64,000 nucleotides of DNA. Origin: Methylotenera_A aquatica. Lineage in GTDB: Bacteria > Pseudomonadota > Gammaproteobacteria > Burkholderiales > Methylophilaceae. The translations under genes were made by a program, and so were the position numbers. The notes beneath the pieces were generated by a model that was not told the DNA's origin, ran no database searches, and was given only the letters and a program-made list of their open reading frames with translations. Shown here piece by piece: positions 52,257 to 61,201 of the stretch. Where the stretch lies: the NCBI GenBank assembly GCA_965601485.1, contig OZ271846.1, positions 1,116,001 through 1,180,000 on the forward strand, in the 5' to 3' direction. The first letter of the stretch is position 1. The number at the start of each line of letters is the position of its first letter.

Positions 52257-53810
52257 TTAATCAGGATAAATTTCTTGAACTTTAAGTATTTCTTCAATAT
52301 TTTCCAATACTAGATCTACCAGTTTGGGTTCAAAATGTTTTCCTTTTTCTTGCTCGAGTAATGTCAGCACTTTTTCTAAAGGCCATGCTTCTTTGTAGCA
52401 CCGCTTAGTAAGTAATGCATCAAGCACATCCACAATCGCAGTAATTCTTCCATAAATATGAATACCCTCACCACTTTTTTGATGTGGGTAGCCGGTTCCA
52501 TCCCAGCGCTCATGGTGTTCCAGGGCGATGACTGCAGCTTTTTTCAAAATATCTTTTTTTGATGAGCTCAACATATTATGACCTATCTCAGCATGAGTCC
52601 GCATGATGCTCATCTCTTGTTCCGTAAGTCTGCCTGCCTTGTTGAGGATAGAATCCGGAATCGCAATTTTACCTAGATCATGCAATGGAGATGCATATTC
52701 TAAAATACCAGCATCTTCAGCAGACAAGCCATATTTTAATGCTAGTAACTTAGAGATTTTCGCCACTCTTTTTATATGGCTTCCTGTTTCTTTAGATCTA
52801 GACTCTACAGCTCCACCCAGCAAGTAAATGATCTCTTTTTGAGTCTCATCTACATCTTCGATTAGATGAAGATTTTCAAGTGAAATTGATATATTTTTCG
52901 TAAATAATTTAATTAAATCTTTTTCCAAACTAGAAACATGGTTTATGCCTTCAAAAATTAAGGCATTTTTGTTGCCTACTCTGTCTTCAAAATATGCAAT
53001 GATTAAATTTTCCTCGAAAAAGTTTTGTTTAGTTTCTTCAGCTTTTTTAAGTTTTAGATATGTGTTCTTCTTCACAAAAGATGCCAAATTTGCATGATGA
53101 TGATTGGCATATTTGCCAAGACCTGCCATTTGCCTCCATTCTTCATCTTCGTAAGTTGCAGCAATACTATTTACTTCCCCTTCCCTCAAGAAATTAGTAG
53201 CTGGATTCGTGCGTATAAAAGCTGTTAATTGCTCAAGTACACCGGTAGTGAAAAGCTCGATCGATTTTAGGGCAAAAATGTCTCTAGTTGCATCGATAAT
53301 ATGCGTTAGACCTACCCGACTCATCTCAATGGTATTGATATCTGCAAAAGCTCTAAGTGATGAAATCACCATAGTAAACAACTTGGTAGAAGTTAATTCT
53401 GTCTTTTCTTTGTAATCATCAATATTGTAATTAACAACAATATCTCGTTCAGGAGCCTGTCCAGGCTGGCCAGTTCGCAAAACAATTCTGATGCGATTGT
53501 TATGGATGACCTCACGTATATATTTCACAAGTTCTAAGCCAGCTGAGTCTGTCTCCATCACTACATCAAGCAATATAAGCGCAGCATCAGGGTTATTTCT
53601 GACGGCTGCTTGTGCCTCACTAGCTGAATAACAGGATATAAAATTAATTGCTCTACCCTCATATTTAACGCCTGCTAGTGCCATTAAAGTGACTTCATGA
53701 ACGGCTACTTCATCGTCAACTATTATTACCTTCCATGGCGTTAGTAGCAACTTTTGGCGAGTAACTTTACTTTCTTCAACAAAAACTAAATCACCTGAAT
53801 CACTTTGCAT
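52257..53810 (-). CDS. Response regulator: REC-DUF3369-HD-GYP phosphodiesterase
   Basis: A 517-residue cytoplasmic regulator. The receiver domain (about 28-155) has VDDE, the phospho-acceptor Asp in LILLDVV and a Lys in DDYKEKTEL. A DUF3369 middle (about 160-330) is followed by an HD-GYP domain (about 330-500) with HDLGKIAIPD, HAEIGHNML, HHERWDGTGYP and the DVLDAL metal region, which predicts cyclic-di-GMP hydrolysis. All the key residues seem intact. Its ATG directly abuts the stop of the sensor kinase gene, so the two form a two-component operon. Confidence 0.93.
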   Translation of the reverse strand: MQSDSGDLVFVEESKVTRQKLLLTPWKVIIVDDEVAVHEVTLMALAGVKYEGRAINFISCYSASEAQAAVRNNPDAALILLDVVMETDSAGLELVKYIREVIHNNRIRIVLRTGQPGQAPERDIVVNYNIDDYKEKTELTSTKLFTMVISSLRAFADINTIEMSRVGLTHIIDATRDIFALKSIELFTTGVLEQLTAFIRTNPATNFLREGEVNSIAATYEDEEWRQMAGLGKYANHHHANLASFVKKNTYLKLKKAEETKQNFFEENLIIAYFEDRVGNKNALIFEGINHVSSLEKDLIKLFTKNISISLENLHLIEDVDETQKEIIYLLGGAVESRSKETGSHIKRVAKISKLLALKYGLSAEDAGILEYASPLHDLGKIAIPDSILNKAGRLTEQEMSIMRTHAEIGHNMLSSSKKDILKKAAVIALEHHERWDGTGYPHQKSGEGIHIYGRITAIVDVLDALLTKRCYKEAWPLEKVLTLLEQEKGKHFEPKLVDLVLENIEEILKVQEIYPD

Positions 53811-55700
53811 TTAACTTACTCCTTTTACAACACAGCCTGGAATTAAAATCTCGAACCTGACTCCTTTGTCAACCTCGCTGCGAACATCAATCTTTCCAAA
53901 AAACGTTTGATTAATAATGTTAAAAACGACGTGCAAGCCTAGGCCACTTCCGCCGCTGCCTTTTTTGGTGGTAAAAAATGGGTCAAAAATTTTACGTAAA
54001 TTTTCTTTTGGAACACCTTTACCATCATCTTCGTACACAAGCACAAGATCCTGCTTTTCAATTACAGCTGATATTGTTATCAGTCCTGGCTGATTTTCAT
54101 CAAAACCATGATGCAGAGAATTTAAAAGTAAGTTTGAGATAACTTGTGAAAAAGCCCCGGCTTGAATTTTTAGCACTAGATTTTCATTAATGTTAGATAA
54201 CTCGATATTGATTGGCCGTTTTTTAAAGTTAGGTTGTAAGCTCATGAGTATCTGCTGAATATAAGCTAGTAGATTGATTTCTCTTATATCCTCACCTGAT
54301 TGATCCACAGATACTTCCTTAAAGCTTCTGACTAAATCAGACGCGCGGTTTAGATTAATTTCAATAATTCTTGTGGCGTTAACGATGACTTCAAAATACT
54401 CCTCAAGATTGCTGCGTTTAATTAAATTTGTGCGATATAGATCGATTAAATCATGCGACTTTTCTCTGAGGTGAGAAATCGCAGTAACGCCGACCCCTAT
54501 TGGCGTGTTTACTTCATGCGCCACACCAGCAACTAAAACACCCAAGGATGCGAATTTTTCCTTTTCAATAAGTGCATTTTGTGTCTCAAGTAAAACTCTT
54601 TCCGCGGCTTTTCTCTCTTCTACCTCAATTTCCAAATCTTTAGTTCTCTCTTTAACCTTTTCCTCGAGTGTTTCATTCAGCAACTTTAGATCATTTAAGT
54701 ATTGCCTGATCGTAAATTCGCTTGATTCTAACTTGTTGTGCTCGTTAAGCAATTCCGACTCAATTTTTTTTCTTTGCTCAATCTCTTTACTTAATTTTTT
54801 GTTAGCACTATATAGAAAATGGGTCACCAAAGACGATAGTGCTAATATAAAAAATATAAGTTTGTAATTTATATTTTTCTCTTTTGTTGGTTTAAGTGTC
54901 CATGCGTCTAAAATACTCTTACGTTCATTTGCTGATATTGCGTTAATTGCTTTCTCAATTGATGATCGAAGCAAAGGTAAGTTAGTTTTTACCGCCATGT
55001 AAATTTTAAACTTATAGGGTGTTATTCCAGATACTTTTAAATCACGGAATCCCTGATTTATCAACGTGTAATCGATAATGATTGAATTTCCAATATAAGC
55101 ATCAACCTTTCCGGACCTTACAGCATCGAGTGCTTCTTCTACAATATCGGCTGCGTACAAGTCGAGTTCAGGGTGATTAAGTGCCAAGCTTTGGGCTATA
55201 TAGCTTGTTCGGAATACAGCAACTTTTTTACCCTCTAGATTTCTTAATACCTTGAAGTCATTTTCTTTTTTTGAATAAATTGCAAATGAAGAATCTAAAT
55301 AAGGCGCATTTAATGGAGTGTAGAGAGACTGCTGATGGAGTGTTGCGGGGGCCACTGCAATTATAATATCAGCAGTCTCCTGCATAATATCTTCTTTTGC
55401 CTGAACTCTATCGAATCTTACACCCAGTTTTTGTTCAACTTTCTTTAGAAGGTCAATTGAAATGCCTCTAAATTCACCATTCTCGGATAAAAAAGCAATA
55501 GGTGCCCAACCAGGTTTAACGGACACGTATAGATTTTTGTTATTAGCCAGCCATGCATGCTCTTCATTTGTCAGTCTAATGGGCGCGTCATGAATGGCAG
55601 TCTGATTAGACTGGTTAGATTCTTCAAGCGCTATATAAATTAGCAAACTAAAAAAAATTAAAATGAAACTTGAAATTAAGATTTTTTTGTTATTTACCAT
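53811..55700 (-). CDS. Sensor histidine kinase with periplasmic SBP_bac_3 domain
   Basis: This is a BvgS-like membrane sensor. From the ATG at 55700 it has a signal/TM segment (KILISSFILIFFSLLIYIA), a periplasmic solute-binding domain of family 3 (about 40-275: NLYVSVKPGWAPIAF, GISIDLLKKVEQKLG, VAVFRTSYIAQSLA), a second TM (about 283-300), a coiled coil (about 305-385), then HisKA with the phospho-His in VAGVAHEVNTPIG and HATPase (GKGVPKENLRKIFDPFFTTK, SGGSGLGLHVVFNII). It probably senses an amino acid or small acid. Other starts a few codons upstream are possible. Confidence 0.92.
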   Translation of the reverse strand: MVNNKKILISSFILIFFSLLIYIALEESNQSNQTAIHDAPIRLTNEEHAWLANNKNLYVSVKPGWAPIAFLSENGEFRGISIDLLKKVEQKLGVRFDRVQAKEDIMQETADIIIAVAPATLHQQSLYTPLNAPYLDSSFAIYSKKENDFKVLRNLEGKKVAVFRTSYIAQSLALNHPELDLYAADIVEEALDAVRSGKVDAYIGNSIIIDYTLINQGFRDLKVSGITPYKFKIYMAVKTNLPLLRSSIEKAINAISANERKSILDAWTLKPTKEKNINYKLIFFILALSSLVTHFLYSANKKLSKEIEQRKKIESELLNEHNKLESSEFTIRQYLNDLKLLNETLEEKVKERTKDLEIEVEERKAAERVLLETQNALIEKEKFASLGVLVAGVAHEVNTPIGVGVTAISHLREKSHDLIDLYRTNLIKRSNLEEYFEVIVNATRIIEINLNRASDLVRSFKEVSVDQSGEDIREINLLAYIQQILMSLQPNFKKRPINIELSNINENLVLKIQAGAFSQVISNLLLNSLHHGFDENQPGLITISAVIEKQDLVLVYEDDGKGVPKENLRKIFDPFFTTKKGSGGSGLGLHVVFNIINQTFFGKIDVRSEVDKGVRFEILIPGCVVKGVS

Positions 55701-55955
55701 CAATTTGAACAATACTTTCTCAGGGTTACTGATAATTTATATGTTGTGATGTATTTTCGTTTAACCCGTCAGATAAGGTTTCTATTCATTAATACAAATT
55801 GTAGTCGACTTATCTATCGGAATAGAACTTGTGAGCACTAGCGTACATTAAATAATAATCAAAATCTATACACTATGTTCGGTAACAAACATACTTGAGA
55901 TGTTAAAAGGCGTATCTTGCGAAGATTGTAGATTTACGATTTAAAGTCATAGATG

Positions 55956-56022
55956 AATCAGTCAAGGCATTAGGCAATAAAAAAGCATCATATGTTCAAA
56001 TAACCTAATGAAACCTTGACTG
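55956..56022. repeat. Long inverted repeat upstream of the IS256-type end
   Basis: CAGTCAAGGCATTAGG (55959) pairs with CCTAATGAAACCTTGACTG (56004) around a ~30-bp AT-rich loop. No function is clear. Confidence 0.5.
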
Positions 56023-56044
56023 ACTCTCCTGATTTACAAAGTCG

Positions 56045-56230
56045 GCATGCGCTATGAATGTTGTGCAATCTTAATCAATTAAAAGCAGCGATTAAAAAAG
56101 CCGTTCAGCATTTTGATTGCAGGCTATCGATTAAATCGTTGGGTAAAGCTTTTGGTGAGGTCGTTTTTTATCCATTTCTGAAAATAGCAGTTTTCTACAA
56201 AATGACCTTTACACAAAATTATTTACACCC
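56045..56230 (-). repeat. IS256-type left-end remnant, copy 4 (reverse)
   Basis: On the minus strand it reads GGGTGTAAATAATTTTGTGT, then CAGAAATGG and a decayed transposase start. Its first bases supply the last codons and stop of the upstream GGDEF-EAL gene. Confidence 0.65.
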
Positions 56231-58856
56231 TCTTTTTTATTGACGCATCGTACTCGTTTCTCGGCAAAGGTTTACCAAACAAGAAACCTTGAAACGCATA
56301 ACATCCGCGCCGTTCTAGAAAACTACGCTGCTCTATAGTTTCTACACCCTCTGCAATGACTCTTAAGCCCAGATTTTTTGCCATTACTAAAATGGTTTCA
56401 ATGGTAACGCCATCCAAATGACTAGGCACATTTATGTTTTGCGTTAACGACTGGTCAATTTTTAATTCAGATAATGGCAACTGAGTCAAACAAGACAAAG
56501 ATGAATACCCTGTTCCAAAGTTATCCAAAGAAAATTCTATGCCAAATTTTCTAAGGTCATTCATTTTCATTACACAGTCATTAATATCGTTTAGCAGTAT
56601 GCTTTCCGTTAGTTCTAACTTAATCTTACTTGAATCAATAGCTTTACTTTTTATTAATGCTTGGATAGATTCCACAAAATCTAGTCTTTGGAAATGGGTG
56701 GCGCTGATATTAATTGAGATGGTTTGGTTTTTAGCGTGCGGTAACTCCTCCCAACGCTTGAGTTCTGCAAAGGCAGTATCTAGCACCCACTCTCCTATGG
56801 GTTGAATTAGACCAACCTCTTCAGCCAATGGTATAAATTCACCGGGTAAAATGATGCCTAATTTAGGATGGTTCCAGCGGATTAATGCTTCAGCGCCTAT
56901 GGGTTTATTATTATCTATCTGCTGTTGGTAATAAAGTTCAAACTGATTATTTTTAATGGCGCCACGTAACGCATTTTCCAAAGTGACACGACTGCTAATA
57001 TCTTTTTGCATATTTTGATCGAAAAACCTGTAGGTATTTCGGCCTGCTTTTTTCGCTTGATACATAGCAATATCTGCTTGCTTAAGAAGCTCATCAATCG
57101 ATTCAGAGTGGTTGTTAAATAAAGTAGCACCAAGGCTAGTAGAGATTTGTGTTTTATTTCCTATCAATTCACAAGGTGTATTAATGGCATCCAATATTTT
57201 ATTCGCCACTAAAGCGACTTGTTTTGATGGAATTTGGCCAAGCCCACCCAAGCCCTCTAATATAATGACAAATTCATCTCCGCCAATACGCGCCAACGTA
57301 TCCACTTTGCGAATACAGGTTTGCAAGCGATTGGCGACATTTTGTAGAAATAGATCACCAGCATCATGGCCGAGCGTGTCGTTTAAAGTCTTGAAGTTAT
57401 CAAGATCTATAAAAATAACCGCACCCTTTAATCCAGTTCGAGTACTGGTTTCAAGTGCTTGCTTAAGCCTATCTATCAGCAAACGCCTATTGGGTAATTT
57501 GGTAAGTGGGTCGTAAAAAGCTAAGGCGAAAATATCTTCCGTAGATTTTTTAGCCTGAGTAATATCCGAGAATGAAAACGAGTAATTAACAAAGGCATCG
57601 TTGGAGTCCTTTAATCTAGTAATAGTTAAGTGCTGTGGAAAAGTTTCACCATTTATACGCTTACCCCAAACTTCCCCCACCCAACTACCATTGGCATTCA
57701 TTTTATTTAGAATACCTGAATAGAAATCATCCTCATGTTCACTGGATTCAAAAATATGTGGCTTGGAGCCAATTACGTCAACTGGGCTGTAACCGGTCAT
57801 ATCCATAAAAGCTTGGTTGACACGTAATATTTGCATCTTAACATCAGTTATAGCAATGGCTTCTATGCCACTAGAAGACATGGTAGAAAAACGAACCTCT
57901 TCTAGAGATTTCTTTTTAAATGAGAGGTCGCGTATAAAACTATTAAAGTGATAGCTATTCTGATGTTTTATACCAATAAAGCTAAATTCAATGGGAATAT
58001 CTGAACCGTCAGCATGCCTTGCCATTACTTCGATACGCTTGCCTATGTAAGAACTAATATGAGTTTTTAAAAATTTAGCAATATCATTTTTGATGTTTTC
58101 GTATACATCTGACGTTAAAATGAGTTTGTAAAAATTACTATTCATTTGCTCGTTTAGTGAGTACCCAAAAATAAAGGCTGCCTCATTGTTGAAATAAATT
58201 AAACGTAAATCTTGATTGACAGTAATCACTGCGTCAAAAGCAGCATCCAAAATCTTGCGTGAATTTACCTCAAGTTGATACCGTTCGATAACTTCTTGCT
58301 GAAGTTCAGACTGAAGCACAATATTTTCTGACTGCAATCTCAACTCAGCACTTCTTAGTAGGGCTAGAGTTTTTTGAAGCTCCAATTGATTGATGACCGT
58401 TTGACTTAAGTATCTCAGGGAAGATTTTTGATAATCATTAAGTTTCCGTGGCTTAGTATCAATTGCGCACAGTGTTCCTAAAGCCATCCCATTGGGCGCA
58501 ACTAAAGGAGCGCCTGCATAGAAGCGGATTTTAGGATTTTCTTTAACAAGAGGGTTTTCAGAAAAACGCGGATCAATTTGTGCGTCAGTAACTTCTAGAA
58601 TTTCATCTGGGTTTAAAATGGCATGTGCGCAAAAAGCTACCTCACGTGAGGTTTCTTGAGCTTTTATTCCAACACTAGACTTAAACCATTGGCGATTTTC
58701 GTCCACAAGTGAAATTAGTGCAATCGGCACCTCGCAAATACTAGCTACAAGCTTTGTAAGGTTATCAAACACCTCTTCAGACTGCGTATCTAGCACGCAA
58801 TAACTATTTAAGGTTTGAAGTCGCTCAGCCTCATTAATGGGTAATGGCGGCTTCAT
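56223..58856 (-). CDS. GAF-PAS-PAS-GGDEF-EAL cyclic-di-GMP protein
   Basis: A soluble 877-residue protein: GAF (about 20-165), PAS (about 205-315), PAS (about 325-435), GGDEF (about 440-605) and EAL (about 615-870). The cyclase motif GGDEF is intact, with an RKVD inhibitory site five residues before it. The phosphodiesterase has AEALIRW, KLELTES and IAEGVET, but the usual DDFG is D-N-F-G (SLDNFGTGYSSL), so hydrolysis may be weak. The protein ends ASIKKRV; the final Arg-Val and stop come from the IS256-type end, so the original C-terminus was clipped, just after the EAL fold. Confidence 0.9.
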   Translation of the reverse strand: MKPPLPINEAERLQTLNSYCVLDTQSEEVFDNLTKLVASICEVPIALISLVDENRQWFKSSVGIKAQETSREVAFCAHAILNPDEILEVTDAQIDPRFSENPLVKENPKIRFYAGAPLVAPNGMALGTLCAIDTKPRKLNDYQKSSLRYLSQTVINQLELQKTLALLRSAELRLQSENIVLQSELQQEVIERYQLEVNSRKILDAAFDAVITVNQDLRLIYFNNEAAFIFGYSLNEQMNSNFYKLILTSDVYENIKNDIAKFLKTHISSYIGKRIEVMARHADGSDIPIEFSFIGIKHQNSYHFNSFIRDLSFKKKSLEEVRFSTMSSSGIEAIAITDVKMQILRVNQAFMDMTGYSPVDVIGSKPHIFESSEHEDDFYSGILNKMNANGSWVGEVWGKRINGETFPQHLTITRLKDSNDAFVNYSFSFSDITQAKKSTEDIFALAFYDPLTKLPNRRLLIDRLKQALETSTRTGLKGAVIFIDLDNFKTLNDTLGHDAGDLFLQNVANRLQTCIRKVDTLARIGGDEFVIILEGLGGLGQIPSKQVALVANKILDAINTPCELIGNKTQISTSLGATLFNNHSESIDELLKQADIAMYQAKKAGRNTYRFFDQNMQKDISSRVTLENALRGAIKNNQFELYYQQQIDNNKPIGAEALIRWNHPKLGIILPGEFIPLAEEVGLIQPIGEWVLDTAFAELKRWEELPHAKNQTISINISATHFQRLDFVESIQALIKSKAIDSSKIKLELTESILLNDINDCVMKMNDLRKFGIEFSLDNFGTGYSSLSCLTQLPLSELKIDQSLTQNINVPSHLDGVTIETILVMAKNLGLRVIAEGVETIEQRSFLERRGCYAFQGFLFGKPLPRNEYDASIKKRV

Positions 58857-59014
58857 AGCAGTTTATAAATTTTCATACACTTTATAACCCAAAATGATCA
58901 ATTTTTTTATAACTGTAAAGTTATTATACGCTTATAAAATATAAGATATGTACGCTACCAAACATAGCGCTTCACAATGTTTATATTATTGAGCTGTCGA
59001 ATGATGTGCTTTAA

Positions 59015-59272
59015 GAAGCAAAATTTAATCCTAATTACATAACCGGCAAGCCTTGCGTTTATGTCGGTATGACTGGCTTAGACCCTGATCTACGCTTTGA
59101 TAAACACAAAGCGGGCATTCAATCTAATCGCTACTTTAAAATATATGGGCTACGCTTATTACCTGATTTATATGAAGGATTTAATCCACTAAGCTATGAT
59201 GAAGTCGTTAGCTTAGAAATAGAGATTGGCATTGATTTGAGAAGCGCAGGTTTTGGTGTTTGGCAGGCTTAG
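59015..59272 (+). pseudogene. C-terminal remnant of a GIY-YIG-like protein
   Basis: An 85-codon frame with no start in its 5' part (a stop precedes it) encodes NYITGKPCVYVGMTGLDPD, then RFDKHKAGIQSNRYFKIYGLRL, then LPDLYEGFNPLSYDEVVSLE and IDLRSAGFGVWQA. The YVGMTG-x(4)-RF-x(2)-HKAG pattern resembles small GIY-YIG-like proteins (V-Y-V-G-x-T-x-x-x-x-x-R). An N-terminal section is missing. A shorter product from the ATG at 59069 could be made, but without the first motif strand. Confidence 0.55.
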
Positions 59273-59333
59273 TTATGTAATAGAACCAGTTAGTTATCGG
59301 GATTGGTGAGCCAAAAAAATCAAAAGCAGATTT

Positions 59334-60428
59334 TTATGCATATTGTCGAACAAACATCTCAATTTCATCATTCAATTCACCATGAGAAGTTAATTCGTAT
59401 ATCCAGCGTTTTGGAATAGCCCCCACGCCTAGAGTAGCACCGATTATTGCACCTAGAACGGCACCGCGATGGCAATTATCACCACCCACATTGGTGTTAG
59501 CAATCAGCGCGCTTTCAAAATCATCATGATAGCGGGCGGCTAAATAGAGCACGGAAGGAAAAGATTGATCAATATAGCAGGCAGGGCTAAGTAGCCCGCC
59601 AATAACATCTAAATCTGAGCTTTGGTTGAGACGAACACTCTGAATGACCTTAGCAACTGGAAAACCAAGTCGGCTTGCTACTTTGCAAGCCAACTGTTCT
59701 GTGTCTGGGTCGATATCGTTAACAATATGAAATAGAAGTTGGCTTAGTTCGAGGGTGTGGCGCTCAAGCAGAGATGAGCGGTGCGTAAGACGCTGTTGCG
59801 TTAAAGCAGCCATTTCGGTGGCTAGTAAATTATTATCGCGCAAGCTCGCCAAAATAACGATAGGCAAACTTACCAAACCGCCAATTGATGCGGTGTCATG
59901 CCCTTCTGCGCCTGCACAGTTTTCGGGCGGGATACCGTTTGCATAGTTGGCAAAAAAGTCACGGTGATACGATTCGGCGTAAGTATCGTTATGCCGGTCT
60001 GGCTCAGTCATAAAACGAATATATTCATGCAAAAAATCGGTTGAATCGTAATAGCCTTTGGTTATGAGAGAGCGCAACAATACGCGCGCGCACAACAAAT
60101 TCAGCGTGTTATCACCCGCTTGCATTCCTTGATGGTAATGGCGGTTGGCTTGCCCCCAGTGCTGTTTCTTGCCTTTTAAAATGACACTTCCCACAATGTT
60201 GCCATCCTGAGTACCCCGCCCCGCCTTGGCAGTATTGGCCAGCGCCATAATAGAGTTTGGATGATGCTCCTTCGGTGCCTGATAATCTCTAATTTGACCA
60301 AAATCTTGCCATAAGGCGGCAATGTTGTAATACCAATGCACGGGCATCGCCAACGCATCACCAACAAACATTCCCCACAGTGCGCCTCGCATGCGATCTG
60401 CTTTATTAAGTTGATTGCTACTGTTCAT
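59334..60428 (-). CDS. ADP-ribosylglycohydrolase family protein
   Basis: This 364-residue protein belongs to the DraG/ARH family, which removes ADP-ribose from proteins or small molecules using two Mg ions. It has the N-terminal MRGALWGMFVGDALAMPVHW with the first metal Asp, and the C-terminal NTNVGGDNCHRGAVLGAI, where the family has metal ligands G-G-D-x-D/N. Here the second ligand position is Asn-Cys rather than D-x-D/T, so activity may differ. It is a single gene divergent to msrB. The exact substrate is unknown. Confidence 0.85.
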   Translation of the reverse strand: MNSSNQLNKADRMRGALWGMFVGDALAMPVHWYYNIAALWQDFGQIRDYQAPKEHHPNSIMALANTAKAGRGTQDGNIVGSVILKGKKQHWGQANRHYHQGMQAGDNTLNLLCARVLLRSLITKGYYDSTDFLHEYIRFMTEPDRHNDTYAESYHRDFFANYANGIPPENCAGAEGHDTASIGGLVSLPIVILASLRDNNLLATEMAALTQQRLTHRSSLLERHTLELSQLLFHIVNDIDPDTEQLACKVASRLGFPVAKVIQSVRLNQSSDLDVIGGLLSPACYIDQSFPSVLYLAARYHDDFESALIANTNVGGDNCHRGAVLGAIIGATLGVGAIPKRWIYELTSHGELNDEIEMFVRQYA

Positions 60429-60718
60429 TTCATCCTAATTATTTTCTTTTATTTTAAACCTAATTATTTATTGAGGCCGCTATTCATCAGCGAAGTTCAA
60501 ACATCAGTAACTCATAAAACTTAATGTCAATATCCGACAATATGATTAAAAATAATGACTGAAATAATGACGCTTAAAATATTTGTATTTGTTTTTAAAT
60601 TAGGTAATATGCACTTTCAAAGACACTATTTGTGACTTGCGCAGTCGATAAACAGGACTAGTTTCAAAATACCAAATCACACAATTTGCTAATCATCTAC
60701 AACCCTTTGGATACTTAA
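60429..60718. promoter_or_regulatory. Divergent promoter region of the glycohydrolase and msrB
   Basis: A 290-bp AT-rich region between divergent genes. No defined boxes can be assigned with confidence. Confidence 0.3.
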
Positions 60719-61162
60719 ATGCTTACTTGGCAAGATATAGAAAAATTTGTGACTGAAGGCAACCCGCCGGCCGACCAGCGCATGGTTAAAACAGGTATGC
60801 AATGGCGCAGTATATTGCCCAATGACGTTTTTGAAGTGACGCGCAACGCAGGAACCGAGAGCCCTTTTAGCTCGCCAATGTGTACGCTCTTTGAACCAGG
60901 TATTTATGCTTGCGCCTGTTGCGATACATTATTATTTGATTCAACAGAAAAGTTTGACTCAGGTACTGGCTGGCCTTCATTTACACAACCTATAAAGCAT
61001 AATACAGTGGCTTATTATAAAGATGACAGCTTAAATAGAATGCGTGTAGAAATCACCTGCAATTCTTGTGATGCTCATTTAGGCCATGTGTTTCCAGATG
61101 GACCAGCACCAAGCCGGCTTCGCTATTGCGTAAATGCGCTTTCATTAAAACGTAAAACTTAA
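60719..61162 (+). CDS. msrB: Peptide-methionine (R)-S-oxide reductase MsrB
   Basis: MsrB repairs oxidised methionine (R-sulfoxide). The 147-residue protein has two zinc CxxC pairs (CACCDT and CNSCDAH), the GTGWPSF segment and the catalytic Cys in RYCVNALSL. A resolving Cys is not obvious at the usual site. The length is normal; it is cytoplasmic with no signal peptide. It is divergent from the ADP-ribosylglycohydrolase and convergent with the ABC exporter. Confidence 0.93.
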   Translation: MLTWQDIEKFVTEGNPPADQRMVKTGMQWRSILPNDVFEVTRNAGTESPFSSPMCTLFEPGIYACACCDTLLFDSTEKFDSGTGWPSFTQPIKHNTVAYYKDDSLNRMRVEITCNSCDAHLGHVFPDGPAPSRLRYCVNALSLKRKT

Positions 61163-61201
61163 TCTATAGCGGTTTTAGGTAAACATGTAAATGTTTACCT
61201 T

